Shown: positions 15,984 through 24,067, counted from the stretch's first letter. The stretch is DNA of 27,551 nucleotides from Pseudomonadota bacterium (GCA_021779635.1 JAJYAH010000014.1:1-27551), one strand, 5' to 3'. Notes: generated from the letters alone by a model not told the origin. Numbers and translations are program-made.

Positions 15984-17363
15984 GTGAATTTGGACAATGC
16001 AGCCGGCGATCAAGCGGTTCATTCCACGCCAGCAACGGAGCTGCCTTCGACCGCCGGCCTGCGCCCGGATTTCATCTGGGGCGTTTCCACCTCGAGCTTC
16101 CAGATCGAAGGCGCAACAAGGGAAGACGGTCGAGGACAGAGTATCTGGGATGTTTACTGCCAAAACGGTGAGGTGAAGAACCACGATACCGGCGATGTTG
16201 CGTGCGACCACTACCATCGATACCGCGAGGACGTCGCCCTGATGAAACGGCTGGGCGTTCAAGCGTATCGGTTCTCGGTTGCGTGGCCGCGGGTGCTGCC
16301 GCAGGGGCAAGGATCCGCGAATGAACCGGGCCTCGCATTCTACGATCGGCTGATCGACGAGTTGCTGGCCTCCGGAATCGAACCGTGGCTGTGCCTGTAT
16401 CATTGGGACCTGCCGCAGGCACTCGAGGATCTTGGCGGCTGGATGAACCGGGAGTCGGTGGCATGGTTCGCCCGCTACACGATGCTGGTCTCCACCCGTT
16501 TCGGAGATCGCGTCAAGCGTTTCGCGACCTTCAACGAGCCATCGATCTTCAGCCTCTTCAGCCGTTCACTGGGCCAGGGGGGTCGAAGCCGCGAAGACAA
16601 TCTCCACCGCACGATACATCACGTAAACCTCGCGCACGGTGCGGCCGTGGATGTGCTGCGCGAAAAGGTTTCCGGCGCGTCGATCGGATGTATTCACAAT
16701 TATCAGCCCTGCTGGCCGTCCAGCGGAAACGAAGCCGACATAGCGGCGGCCGCGCGCCTGCATGCCTACTGGAACCTAGCTTTTCCCGGCCCGCAATGTC
16801 GCGGCGAGTATCCGCCGCTCGTTCGGCCTGCGATCGAACCGTACATCCGGCCCGGCGACATGGCGCGCATTTGTCGTCCGGTCGACTGGTTCGGTCTCAA
16901 TCACTATAGCCCGGTCTACGTAAAGGCGCAGCCGAGTTCGATTCTGGGGTTCGACTTCGGCGAGAAACCGGCCGGCGCTCTCCTGACACCAATCGAATGG
17001 CCGATCGATCCGGGCGCCTTCGCTGAAACACTGCTGACAGTCCATGAGAGCTACGGCCTGCCGATTTACGTCATGGAAAACGGATTTGGCAATTTTGACG
17101 CGCCCGCCGAGACAGGAGCCGTGATCGACACGGAGCGCATTCAGTTTCTGCGAGCCTATATCGAGGCGATGAATTCTGCCGCCGTCAAAGGCGCCGACGT
17201 TCGAGGTTATTTTGTCTGGTCGCTGCTGGACAATTTCGAATGGCAGGCGGGATACGGTACTCGTTTCGGCCTGGTCTATGTCGACTATCCGTCGCTGCGG
17301 CGCATTCCGAAATCATCGTTCCGCTGGTACGCGGATTTGATCAACGCGGCACGACGGCGATGA
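15984..17363 (+). CDS. GH1 family beta-glucosidase
   Basis: The 459-aa protein is a complete GH1 TIM barrel that releases glucose from beta-glucosides. It has the N-terminal signature FIWGVSTSSFQIEGA (about 30-44), the acid/base Glu185 in TFNEPS, and the nucleophile Glu365 in YVMENGFG; the usual (I/V)TENG is MENG here, with both glutamates kept. DNFEWQAGYGTRFGLVYVDY follows, which lines the sugar pocket. No signal peptide, so it acts on sugars inside the cell. The start is GTG at 15984 with AGGG about 9 nt upstream. Its TGA overlaps the ATG of glk (ATGA), so the two are translationally coupled. Confidence 0.92.
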   Translation: MNLDNAAGDQAVHSTPATELPSTAGLRPDFIWGVSTSSFQIEGATREDGRGQSIWDVYCQNGEVKNHDTGDVACDHYHRYREDVALMKRLGVQAYRFSVAWPRVLPQGQGSANEPGLAFYDRLIDELLASGIEPWLCLYHWDLPQALEDLGGWMNRESVAWFARYTMLVSTRFGDRVKRFATFNEPSIFSLFSRSLGQGGRSREDNLHRTIHHVNLAHGAAVDVLREKVSGASIGCIHNYQPCWPSSGNEADIAAAARLHAYWNLAFPGPQCRGEYPPLVRPAIEPYIRPGDMARICRPVDWFGLNHYSPVYVKAQPSSILGFDFGEKPAGALLTPIEWPIDPGAFAETLLTVHESYGLPIYVMENGFGNFDAPAETGAVIDTERIQFLRAYIEAMNSAAVKGADVRGYFVWSLLDNFEWQAGYGTRFGLVYVDYPSLRRIPKSSFRWYADLINAARRR

Positions 17364-18343
17364 ACGCAGCCTCCTCAAAGCCGCCCCTGCAGAAGGTGTT
17401 GCTTGCAGACATCGGCGGGACCAATGCACGCTTCGCGCTCCTGGCGGGCGGAACCGTAGGCACAGTTGTCCATTTGGCTGTCAGCGGCTATGGCAGCTTC
17501 CGTGAGGCACTCGACAACTACCTTGGCAAGTTGCCGGAAGCCGGAACGATCCGCGCCGCAGTTCTTGCGGTTTCGGGCCCAGTCCGGAACGGCCGCTGCG
17601 CCCTCACCAACAATGCCTGGGTGGTCGATGCCGCCGACTTGTGCAATGCGTATGGATTTTCCACTGTACGTATAATCAACGATTTTGAAGCGGTTGCATG
17701 GTCCCTGCCCCGCCTTTCGCGTGACAAGCTCCTCCAGGTAGGCGGCGGGCAGCCGGCCGTGGGCGCGCCTTGTGTGGCGCTTGGTCCTGGTACAGGTCTT
17801 GGAATGGCGGTCAGCATACCGCACGCAGCTGGTCACCTCGTGCTTTCGAGCGAGGGTGGCCATTCGACAATGGCCGGCAGTTCGTTGCGGGAGGACGCTG
17901 TGATCGCCTATCTGCGGCGGCGATTTGGACATGTCTCGGCAGAACGAGTTCTGTCTGGCACCGGGCTGGAAACTCTTCACGAGGCTCTCGCCGTCCTGGA
18001 CAAAGTGACGCTGCCAAGGCGCCGTGCGACCGAGATTACCCAGGCCGGAATCGAAGGAAAGTGTCCGACGAGCCGCGCTGTCATCGACATGTTTTGCGCG
18101 ATGCTTGGGACTGTCGCCGGCAATCTTGCGCTGACGCTCGGTGCGAGGGGCGGAGTATTTGTCGGCGGGGGCATTCTGCGTCACATGCCCGAATATTTTG
18201 CCAGTTCGCCATTCCGTGCGCGTTTTGAGGAAAAAGGCCGGTTCAGCAAATACCTCAAATCAGTTCCAGCGTATCTAATCCTGGACGAGGACGTCGCTTT
18301 TGTCGGCTTGCGCGCTTTGGTGGAGGTCGAAAGTATTGGCTGA
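17360..18343 (+). CDS. glk: Glucokinase
   Basis: Glucokinase phosphorylates glucose with ATP to glucose 6-phosphate. The 327-aa protein belongs to the bacterial Glk family (not ROK): phosphate-binding VLLADIGGTNARFALL (about 13-28), INDFEAVAWSLP with the sugar-binding Asn-Asp, LGPGTGLGMA, SSEGGHSTMAG, and VFVGGGILRHM near the C-terminus. It follows the GH1 gene with a 4-nt ATGA overlap, so it would take glucose directly from that enzyme. The next gene overlaps its end by 8 nt. Confidence 0.93.
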   Translation: MNAASSKPPLQKVLLADIGGTNARFALLAGGTVGTVVHLAVSGYGSFREALDNYLGKLPEAGTIRAAVLAVSGPVRNGRCALTNNAWVVDAADLCNAYGFSTVRIINDFEAVAWSLPRLSRDKLLQVGGGQPAVGAPCVALGPGTGLGMAVSIPHAAGHLVLSSEGGHSTMAGSSLREDAVIAYLRRRFGHVSAERVLSGTGLETLHEALAVLDKVTLPRRRATEITQAGIEGKCPTSRAVIDMFCAMLGTVAGNLALTLGARGGVFVGGGILRHMPEYFASSPFRARFEEKGRFSKYLKSVPAYLILDEDVAFVGLRALVEVESIG

Positions 18344-19301
18344 TATTTCGCTGGGTCAAATCGTCACCCTCACCATAAACCCCGCCGTCGACGTATCGAC
18401 GTCGGTAAAAAAAATGACGCCTTTCATCAAAATGCGGTGTGCGCCGGCCCGCCGTGATCCGGGTGGAGGCGGAATCAACGTCGCTCGGGTTCTCAAGCGG
18501 CTCGGCGCGGAATCAACCGCAATTTACCCGGCCGGTGGCGCCACGGGGCAGTTGCTGGCGACCCTGGTTGAGCGCGAAGGCGTGCGAAGCATTGTGATCC
18601 CGACGTCAAACGACACGCGGGAGGATATTACCATCTTTGACGAAACGACCCGCCAGCAATTTCGCCTTGTCTTTCCAGGTGCCCCGCTGAGCGACATCGA
18701 ATGGCAAGAATGCCTGGGATCGATTGCGCGCATCACGCCTCAGCCCGCGTTTGTTATTGCGAGCGGCAGCGTGCCTGCCGGCGTACCGCATGATTTCTTC
18801 GGCAGAGTCGCTCAGGCTTCGAAAGCGCATAGCAAGCTCATCGTGGATACATCCGGCCCCTTCCTGAAGGCGGCTTTGGAAGCAGGCCTCTATCTCATCA
18901 AGCCCAACCTTCATGAGTTTCGGGAGCTGGCGGAAATCACCACCAACGACGAAGCCTCGCTGATCGAAGCAGGACGCCGTGTCATCGACCGGTATCGCGT
19001 GGAGGTTATAGCCCTCTCAATGGGGTCAGATGGTGCTCTGCTCGTAACGCGCGATATGGCGTTGCGCGCGAACGGTCCGCCTATCGACCCCATCAGCGTT
19101 TCCGGTGCCGGCGACAGCTTTCTCGGGGCAATGGTGTGGAGTCTTGCGAAGGGTAACAGTCTCGAGACCGCCCTCCGTTACGGGGTTGCCGGCGGCTCCG
19201 CCGCGCTGTTCAATCCCGGGACGGAACTTTGCCGCTCCGAGGACGTCCACCGCCTTGCTTCCGAGGTGATTGTCACGCCGATTGTTTGCAATCCCCGCTA
19301 A
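18336..19301 (+). CDS. pfkB: PfkB-family phosphofructokinase
   Basis: A ribokinase-fold (PfkB) hexose-phosphate kinase of the 6-phosphofructokinase II/1-phosphofructokinase type. The 321-aa protein has VTLTINPAVD at the N-terminus, GGGGINVARVLKRLG, the central TREDITIFDE, and the C-terminal SGAGDSFLGAM with catalytic Asp260. I place the start at TTG 18336, 8 nt after GGAGGT (18322-18327), so it overlaps glk by 8 nt. Linked to glk, the likely substrate is fructose 6-phosphate, which would complete an Embden-Meyerhof step that many bradyrhizobia lack; the phosphate donor and substrate cannot be fixed from sequence. Note that no isomerase gene is present here. Confidence 0.9.
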   Translation: MADISLGQIVTLTINPAVDVSTSVKKMTPFIKMRCAPARRDPGGGGINVARVLKRLGAESTAIYPAGGATGQLLATLVEREGVRSIVIPTSNDTREDITIFDETTRQQFRLVFPGAPLSDIEWQECLGSIARITPQPAFVIASGSVPAGVPHDFFGRVAQASKAHSKLIVDTSGPFLKAALEAGLYLIKPNLHEFRELAEITTNDEASLIEAGRRVIDRYRVEVIALSMGSDGALLVTRDMALRANGPPIDPISVSGAGDSFLGAMVWSLAKGNSLETALRYGVAGGSAALFNPGTELCRSEDVHRLASEVIVTPIVCNPR

Positions 19302-19429
19302 TCTGGAACGCAACATCAACCGGATGCACTTCTCCGGATCACAATAATCGGCTGGAAGACTGCGATCGGCTGGAAGTGTTCGTCAAGGACCGGCGAGTCT
19401 CATCACCACGATCTTGCCGTGCCGAATGC

Positions 19430-19918
19430 CTAACCCGAGCCCTTTTTTGCCGCCTTGTCGGGAACAACGGCGCCGAGCAGCATCTCAATGCGACCATTGC
19501 CCCAAAGCGGGAGCAAGAGGCGCGCGTAACCGTCCGGATGTTCGGCGTCGCCTTTTCTGGCTGCTGCTTGACGATAGTAAGTCGGAGCGCAGTGCTCGAC
19601 AGTCGCCCCGCATTGCAGCGTAAGCTCATCGAACGGCGCTCGAAGTCCAATTTCGTCAAGAAACCTGTTGCCAATCGTTTCGCCGTACCAGCGGGTCAGG
19701 TCCGCTCCCAAAAGATCGAAGCGGAACCGAAGCGGGTTATCGAAAACATCGATCAGCATCGACTCCCGCCCGAGCCGCGATCGCAATGAAAATTTGACAT
19801 CGTCCCAAAACGGAATGTCGTTGGCGCCACGTTTCAAGCCATTCCAGTACGCTTGAATGTGGCCGAGATCTGGTCCCAGTTCGTTGGGAAGAGAAAAATT
19901 GTGGACGCCTGCTGCCAT
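19430..19918 (-). CDS. PAS_5-type domain protein (hypothetical)
   Basis: The 162-aa protein has the pattern of the small alphaproteobacterial PAS_5 family: a first part (NELGPDLGHIQAYWNGLKRG), then the core RFRFDLLGADLTRWYGETIGNRFLDEI (split by D and G positions typical of the family), and the end RLLLPLWGNGRIEMLLGAV. This family has a single PAS-like fold and usually no output domain, with unknown ligand. AGGAAGG lies upstream of the ATG at 19918. It is convergent with the glk-pfkB operon and divergent from the membrane protein gene at 20149. Confidence 0.75.
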   Translation of the reverse strand: MAAGVHNFSLPNELGPDLGHIQAYWNGLKRGANDIPFWDDVKFSLRSRLGRESMLIDVFDNPLRFRFDLLGADLTRWYGETIGNRFLDEIGLRAPFDELTLQCGATVEHCAPTYYRQAAARKGDAEHPDGYARLLLPLWGNGRIEMLLGAVVPDKAAKKGSG

Positions 19919-20148
19919 CGATCAGCCCTTCCTCGCGTATGGGTATCAAAACAATGAATATCCTAGCGGTCCTGGAAAGCCCTGCTAACCTCATCTCTCA
20001 CCTCTGGCCATGACATGCATCAAGCCGGCAGGTACCGATCCCAACCATTATTATTCAATAAGTATGTTCGCCCTTTTTGACCGAAATGGTCGATACTATG
20101 CAACCGGTGGCTCCAAGAGAACATGATTGGTCCGGAGGCCGTTCACGC

Positions 20149-21303
20149 ATGTCGCAGCGAAGCGAACCAGAAAGTCACCGCGGAAGCCTGCTTCTTCGGT
20201 TCTTGTCCAGCGCTGCCGGTTTTTGGAAAGGCAGGTCCGGTCGCCTGAGCTGGCCCTTGAGCATAGCGTTGGTCGCGATCGCACTCGCGCAGCTTACAAT
20301 ACAATACTTGTTGAATTACTGGAACCGCGATTTCTTCAATGCGCTCGAGCGTCATGACGGCGCTTTGCTCTGGAACGAAGCCCTCATTTTCATACCACTT
20401 GCTTGCACGAACATTGCGCTCGCAGTTGTGTCGGTGTGGGGTCGTATGACAATGCAGCGCAAATGGCGCCAATGGCTCACAACCCACCTTCTTACGTCTT
20501 GGTTGAAAAAATATCGCTACCGGCGGCTCCAGTTTGTCACCGGAGAATACCAGAACGCTGAATATCGCATTTCATTCGACGCGCGGATTGCGACCGATGC
20601 TCCCGTCGACTTGGTGTTTGGGTTGCTGACTTCCGCACTGACGGCAATTGTATTCATCCATGTCCTTTGGTCGGTGGGAGGCAGTATGACCGTCGTCCTT
20701 TCCGGACACGAGTTGACCGTGCCAGCCTACCTTGTGGTCGGCGTCGTCGTTTACTCGACCGCGTTCACGGCCATCATGCTTGCCGTCGGTCGCAATTTGA
20801 CTTCGGTGATCCAGGGGGAAAACCAGGCAGAAGCGGAGCTACGGGCGGCAGCCAACCATATCCGCGAAATCGGTGAAGGAACGCCGTCAGCCGCGGCCGG
20901 GCCGGAAGACCACCACAGTCTTTGGCACGCGCTGCGCCAGGTCCTTCTGCGTTGGCGTCAATTGTGCCGGCAGCTGATGGGAACGACGATGGTCTCGCAG
21001 ACCGATATTTTGCTTGCACCCGTATTTGCATGGTTACTCTGTGCTCCCAAGTTTCTCGGCGGGACCATGATGCTTGGCGAACTCACGCAAGCGGCCGCCG
21101 CGTTCGTGATGGTGCAGTCCGCATTCAACTGGGTCGTTGACAATTACCAGCGGCTGGCTGACTGGCGCTCAGCGGCCTATCGTGTCGCAACGCTGTTGCA
21201 GGCGCTCGATGATGTCGATCGACTCGACGCAACGGCGCCATCGCGCGGTCCGGATACCCTGCAGAATATTTACGCATCGACACCGTCAGGAGATTATCCA
21301 TGA
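20149..21303 (+). CDS. ABC exporter-like membrane domain without ATPase (ABC_membrane_2/SbmA-like)
   Basis: The 384-aa protein has about six hydrophobic segments, including LSIALVAIALAQLTIQYLL, LVFGLLTSALTAIVFIHVL and YLVVGVVVYSTAFTAIMLAVG. Conserved-looking parts are NYWNRDFFNALE, RWRQ-like QRKWRQWLTTHLL, ENQAEAELRAAANHIREIGE and VDNYQRLADWRSAAYRV. This is the membrane half of YddA-type ABC exporters and of the SbmA/BacA peptide transporters. The ATPase domain normally attached after the R-L-A-D-W segment is absent; the protein ends about 40 residues later. I chose ATG 20149 because GGAGG lies 10 nt upstream; in-frame starts at 20077 (TTG), 20086 and 20098 are possible. Its TGA overlaps the start of a CBS protein gene (ATGA), suggesting that nucleotide sensing regulates it. 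Confidence 0.75.
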   Translation: MSQRSEPESHRGSLLLRFLSSAAGFWKGRSGRLSWPLSIALVAIALAQLTIQYLLNYWNRDFFNALERHDGALLWNEALIFIPLACTNIALAVVSVWGRMTMQRKWRQWLTTHLLTSWLKKYRYRRLQFVTGEYQNAEYRISFDARIATDAPVDLVFGLLTSALTAIVFIHVLWSVGGSMTVVLSGHELTVPAYLVVGVVVYSTAFTAIMLAVGRNLTSVIQGENQAEAELRAAANHIREIGEGTPSAAAGPEDHHSLWHALRQVLLRWRQLCRQLMGTTMVSQTDILLAPVFAWLLCAPKFLGGTMMLGELTQAAAAFVMVQSAFNWVVDNYQRLADWRSAAYRVATLLQALDDVDRLDATAPSRGPDTLQNIYASTPSGDYP

Positions 21304-21842
21304 AGGTTGCGGACTTTATGACGCGTCAGGTCGTGACGGTTACACCAGAGACCTCGATCCTGGAGGCGGCTCGGCTGATGCTGGACCATAAGATTAGCGG
21401 CTTGCCGGTCGTAACCAACGAGGGCCGCGTCGTCGGCATTATCAGTGAGCACGATCTCCTGCGTGGCAAGAAGCGCGATGTCAAGACGGAAGGGACGCAT
21501 TGGCTCCGCTTGATGATGGAGCAGGCGAACCTGGTCGATGAATCCGCGCGGTTCAAAGAACGCAAGGTATCCGAAGCGATGACCCCCGATCCTGTGACGA
21601 TCACCGAGACGGCACCGCTCGAAGAAGCCGGGCGTCTAATCGGAGAAAACGACATCAAACGATTGCCCGTCGTTCGCGACCATAAACTGGTGGGCGTTAT
21701 TGCCCGCGCCGATATCGTTCGAGCGATAATTCATGCCGCTCGCAAGATCACGGATGCGGCGAAGCGCGATAAAATGATGGACGCGCGATTGCTTGAACTG
21801 GAACGACAATCGCTTCTGCACCGTCTGCGTGGGCCGAGATAA
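21300..21842 (+). CDS. CBS domain pair protein
   Basis: A 180-aa protein with two CBS domains: about 1-60 (MTRQVVTVTPETSILEAARLM, LPVVTNEGRVVGIISEHDLL) and about 93-145 (AMTPDPVTITETAPLEEAGRLI, LPVVRDHKLVGVIARADIV). The C-terminal 35 residues form a charged helix. AGGAG is 8 nt upstream of the ATG, and the ATG overlaps the stop of the membrane protein gene, so the two are translationally coupled. It is close in design to the CBS-BON protein at 9525 but lacks the BON domain. Likely an adenine-nucleotide sensor acting on the membrane partner; this is inferred from coupling. Confidence 0.88.
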   Translation: MKVADFMTRQVVTVTPETSILEAARLMLDHKISGLPVVTNEGRVVGIISEHDLLRGKKRDVKTEGTHWLRLMMEQANLVDESARFKERKVSEAMTPDPVTITETAPLEEAGRLIGENDIKRLPVVRDHKLVGVIARADIVRAIIHAARKITDAAKRDKMMDARLLELERQSLLHRLRGPR

Positions 21843-21873
21843 CATCCGTCACTTCTAGACTCCAAGATCCGTA

Positions 21874-22023
21874 CTAGACGTGGTGGCCGCAAAAGATCCG
21901 ATCGACAAGGGCGTTTTCGAGCGCCTCGGCGGCATTCATGCGCATTCCGGTGTACATCAACAGGCCGGCGCGGGAGCCGACCAGCGAGACGAGCCGTTCG
22001 AGACTGCGCCGGGGGTAAGTCAA
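21874..22023 (-). pseudogene. Remnant of an enoyl-CoA hydratase/isomerase gene
   Basis: A minus-strand stretch reads RLVSLVGSRAGLLMYTGMR, then MNAAEALENALVDRI, which follows the crotonase pattern LVG-RA--L-LTG--(D/N)A-EAL--GLVDR. Only about 45-50 residues match, against roughly 260 in the family, and what lies upstream on that strand does not continue the fold. The 304-nt gap after the CBS gene is therefore mostly decayed sequence, apart from the FNR-type box at 22078. Confidence 0.45.
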
Positions 22024-22077
22024 GGAGTGATGCGCGGCATCACCGGGCCTTCTGAACCGCAAACACATGCAGAGGAA

Positions 22078-22091
22078 TTGATCTCGCTCAA
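22078..22091. promoter_or_regulatory. FNR/FixK-type box upstream of the 61-aa protein
   Basis: TTGATCTCGCTCAA matches TTGA-N6-TCAA and lies 55 nt before the ATG at 22147. Its position identifies that ATG, not a far upstream start, as the likely beginning of the gene. Confidence 0.6.
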
Positions 22092-22146
22092 CACGACCGT
22101 CCGGCCGCGGAGCATCTTGCCGCGGTGTGACAAGACCTTCACGAGA

Positions 22147-22332
22147 ATGAGCAAAGACATGACTGATAAACAGCAGAATGCCGCTGCGTTGCAACGACCA
22201 ATCCTCCGGACCAAAAGCAATCAGAAAGCTGAGGAACGCCGGGTTCAAGATGCATTGGAAGACGACGAAGTTCGGGAGGCTTTAAAGCTTCTCCATGCGC
22301 GCGGCAAGAATCGACGCGACGAGGTGGTCTAG
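22147..22332 (+). CDS. Small charged helical protein (hypothetical, 61 aa)
   Basis: The protein reads MSKDMTDKQQNAAALQRP and ends HARGKNRRDEVV, with a strongly charged helix (QKAEERRVQDALEDDEVREA) in the middle. It is probably soluble and largely helical. No family recognised. The frame is open back to 21880, but that part crosses the crotonase remnant on the other strand and looks non-coding. The ATG at 22147 (or 22159) is preferred because of the FNR-type box at 22078-22091. The 288 nt after it (22333-22620) hold no clear gene; a minus-strand frame at 22586-22329 was not accepted. Confidence 0.55.
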   Translation: MSKDMTDKQQNAAALQRPILRTKSNQKAEERRVQDALEDDEVREALKLLHARGKNRRDEVV

Positions 22333-22620
22333 CTTTCAACCAGCCATAATTCGGCCGTCTGGTGGCCGGCTTCACGGGTGATTGCCAGTATACGCAGAAG
22401 GCTCGACGCATATATACCAACCGAATCGACCCCGAGGCCGGTTCGGATCGTTCGCCGCCGGCCCGACGTCGCGGCTCCATCCTTGAAAATTCTCAGTGCC
22501 AAAATCGATGCGAATGACCGATGCTGTTCGACTTTTTCGACAGCGTCGACCCATACCGAAAGCCTCGCATGATGGACCACAAGCACGTCTTAATAAGGCC
22601 TGGTCCAAAACGCGGATCGA

Positions 22621-23172
22621 CTAGCCACCCTCCTTTTCCATCTGCACCAAAAGTCCGACGGATCGGCAATAAGCTAAGAAGCCTTGATAATTCTCGCCCA
22701 AGGTCTCCGCGGTCTCAGTCAGCTGTTCCAGGGTGTATTCGACCCTATCCTCATAGTCCTCCAGGAAACCCAGCGATCGTCCATCCTCTCGGCCGTGCAC
22801 CGGCTTGATGGTCGGCTTGGGCTTGAGAATCCAGTCCGGTTGAATTGATCGAGATGACTTGCCCGCCATCCATGCAGAATGCTCAATATCGCTCACCAGA
22901 AAACTAAATGTCTCCAGAATTTTCAGATACTTATAGACGGCCTCAAATTGATCGAGGGGTATTTCCCGGTGACGCAGCAGGCCTAGCAAAGCAATGCGCT
23001 TCTCGCCTGTCGTGAGCGATTTGATCAACAGCATGACATCAGCCAAATCAGATCCGATGACCGTTGCAATGATCTGCTGCATCAGCACCTCATGCCGGGC
23101 AAACCAGCGAACGATGGTGCCGAAGAGCACCAGATGTCGTTCTGTAATGCAGTCAGAAGGCGTGGTGCTCAT
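22621..23172 (-). CDS. Hypothetical protein, 183 aa
   Basis: An uncharacterised soluble protein that is mostly helical: MSTTPSDCITERHLVLFGTI at the start, LLIKSLTTGEKRIALLGLLR near 50-70, and a C-terminal EDRVEYTLEQLTETAETLGE region. No transmembrane segment or known motif. GGGAGACGGAG directly precedes the ATG at 23172, a strong ribosome binding site. Its sequence is less GC-rich than its neighbours, which could mean recent acquisition. It faces away from the zinc-ribbon gene at 23448, with the FNR-type box at 23347 lying 175 nt from its start, too far for a usual activator position. Confidence 0.65.
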   Translation of the reverse strand: MSTTPSDCITERHLVLFGTIVRWFARHEVLMQQIIATVIGSDLADVMLLIKSLTTGEKRIALLGLLRHREIPLDQFEAVYKYLKILETFSFLVSDIEHSAWMAGKSSRSIQPDWILKPKPTIKPVHGREDGRSLGFLEDYEDRVEYTLEQLTETAETLGENYQGFLAYCRSVGLLVQMEKEGG

Positions 23173-23346
23173 CTCCGTCTCCCTACGTCAAGCTCGATGG
23201 CAGCCGTTCCCCGCATTCGGGTTCTTCGAACGCGACGCCCCGATTTTGTCGGTGCCTCCATCAGATGGCACTGGCAATCGATCATCGGTTGCCGAAACTG
23301 ATGCAATGCAACGCAAAACAACTGATCCAAAAGCAATGTTTTACGT

Positions 23347-23360
23347 TTGATACAGATCAA
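23347..23360. promoter_or_regulatory. Perfect FNR/FixK box upstream of the zinc-ribbon gene
   Basis: TTGATACAGATCAA is an exact match to the consensus TTGAT-N4-ATCAA. It lies 87 nt before the ATG at 23448. Confidence 0.7.
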
Positions 23361-23447
23361 AGCGATTCCCGGCGCCTGCAGATCAACTGCGAGCTTGGAA
23401 GTTCCCCACCCGTGAAGCGAATACAACAGCCATTTAGTGAGGCTGAC

Positions 23448-23687
23448 ATGGCGATGATGCCATCGATGAGCAGCACAGACCACGGAACGACCTGCGTCAA
23501 ATGTGGTGAGTTGCTATTTATCCCTGATTGGTCGGAATTCGTTAATGAATGGCTCGTCCTGAATCTTTGGTGTTGTTGCAGGTGCGGCGATCGGTTCGAA
23601 ACTTTAGCCTCCATGGCTGACGATGCAGAGTTCAGAGTGATCCAGAGAGATTGGAAGCAGATGTTTCCCACGCTGTTGGTGGCGTGA
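23448..23687 (+). CDS. Small zinc-ribbon protein (hypothetical, 79 aa)
   Basis: The protein has CVKCGELLFIPDWSEF near residues 15-30 and CCCRCGDRFETLASM near 46-60, two cysteine pairs that fit a zinc ribbon, followed by a short helix ending MFPTLLVA. Function unknown; such proteins often bind nucleic acid or another protein. The frame is open to 23265, but the ATG at 23448, 6 nt after GAGG, is the better start because the upstream part contains the FNR box. Low-oxygen induction is expected. Confidence 0.6.
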   Translation: MAMMPSMSSTDHGTTCVKCGELLFIPDWSEFVNEWLVLNLWCCCRCGDRFETLASMADDAEFRVIQRDWKQMFPTLLVA

Positions 23688-23719
23688 ATGATTTCTGATT
23701 ATGCTGGATTCCCGGCTCT

Positions 23720-23902
23720 ATGACTCTTTATTGCCCTGCATGCCAGGGACCAATGATGAAACACTGTCGTGCCTTTCGGTGCGAACCGGGCCGGCAGATC
23801 ATTATTTTCTTCGAGGCGAAGGATAAGTCGCCTTATATTTCAATCCATGCTCCGCCTGAACAACGAAAGAATGCCAGGTCGTCTTCAAGGGCGTTTGTCT
23901 GA
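23720..23902 (+). CDS. Small Cys-rich protein, zinc-ribbon-like (hypothetical, 60 aa)
   Basis: MTLYCPACQGPMMKHCRAF then RCEPGRQIIIFFEA: a CPAC pair, then an isolated C and RCE, where a ribbon would have a second CxxC (here the second Cys appears replaced by Gly in CEPG). It resembles the small zinc-ribbon proteins of this group, but the site may be incomplete. It follows the 79-aa zinc-ribbon gene by 32 nt on the same strand and may be co-transcribed. No strong ribosome binding site precedes the ATG. The gap from 23903 to 24141 contains only the hsp20 regulatory region. Confidence 0.45.
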   Translation: MTLYCPACQGPMMKHCRAFRCEPGRQIIIFFEAKDKSPYISIHAPPEQRKNARSSSRAFV

Positions 23903-24067
23903 TCGCGCTGCTGTACGGGCCTTGGGCATGCGACCGCGTGTTGGGCGCGCGCAATGTTTCAGCGCCGGCGAAATCCCTGATCTGCACGGAATTTCATCGT
24001 GTTCACTGCAGTGATCGCTATCGCGAGTTCGCTTTCGACATCAAGCGAGATTTGATCGCCGACTTTC

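Noticed and set aside
20077..20098. Palindrome-like TTGACC...GGTCGA before the membrane protein gene, as an FNR box
   Set aside because: The spacing between half sites is wrong for FNR/FixK, and the candidate -35/-10 pair here has a spacer far too short for sigma70.
22329..22586. Minus-strand frame of 85 aa starting with GTG
   Set aside because: The composition is almost protein-like, but the start is GTG with no good ribosome binding site and no motif is recognised. It remains a weak possibility.
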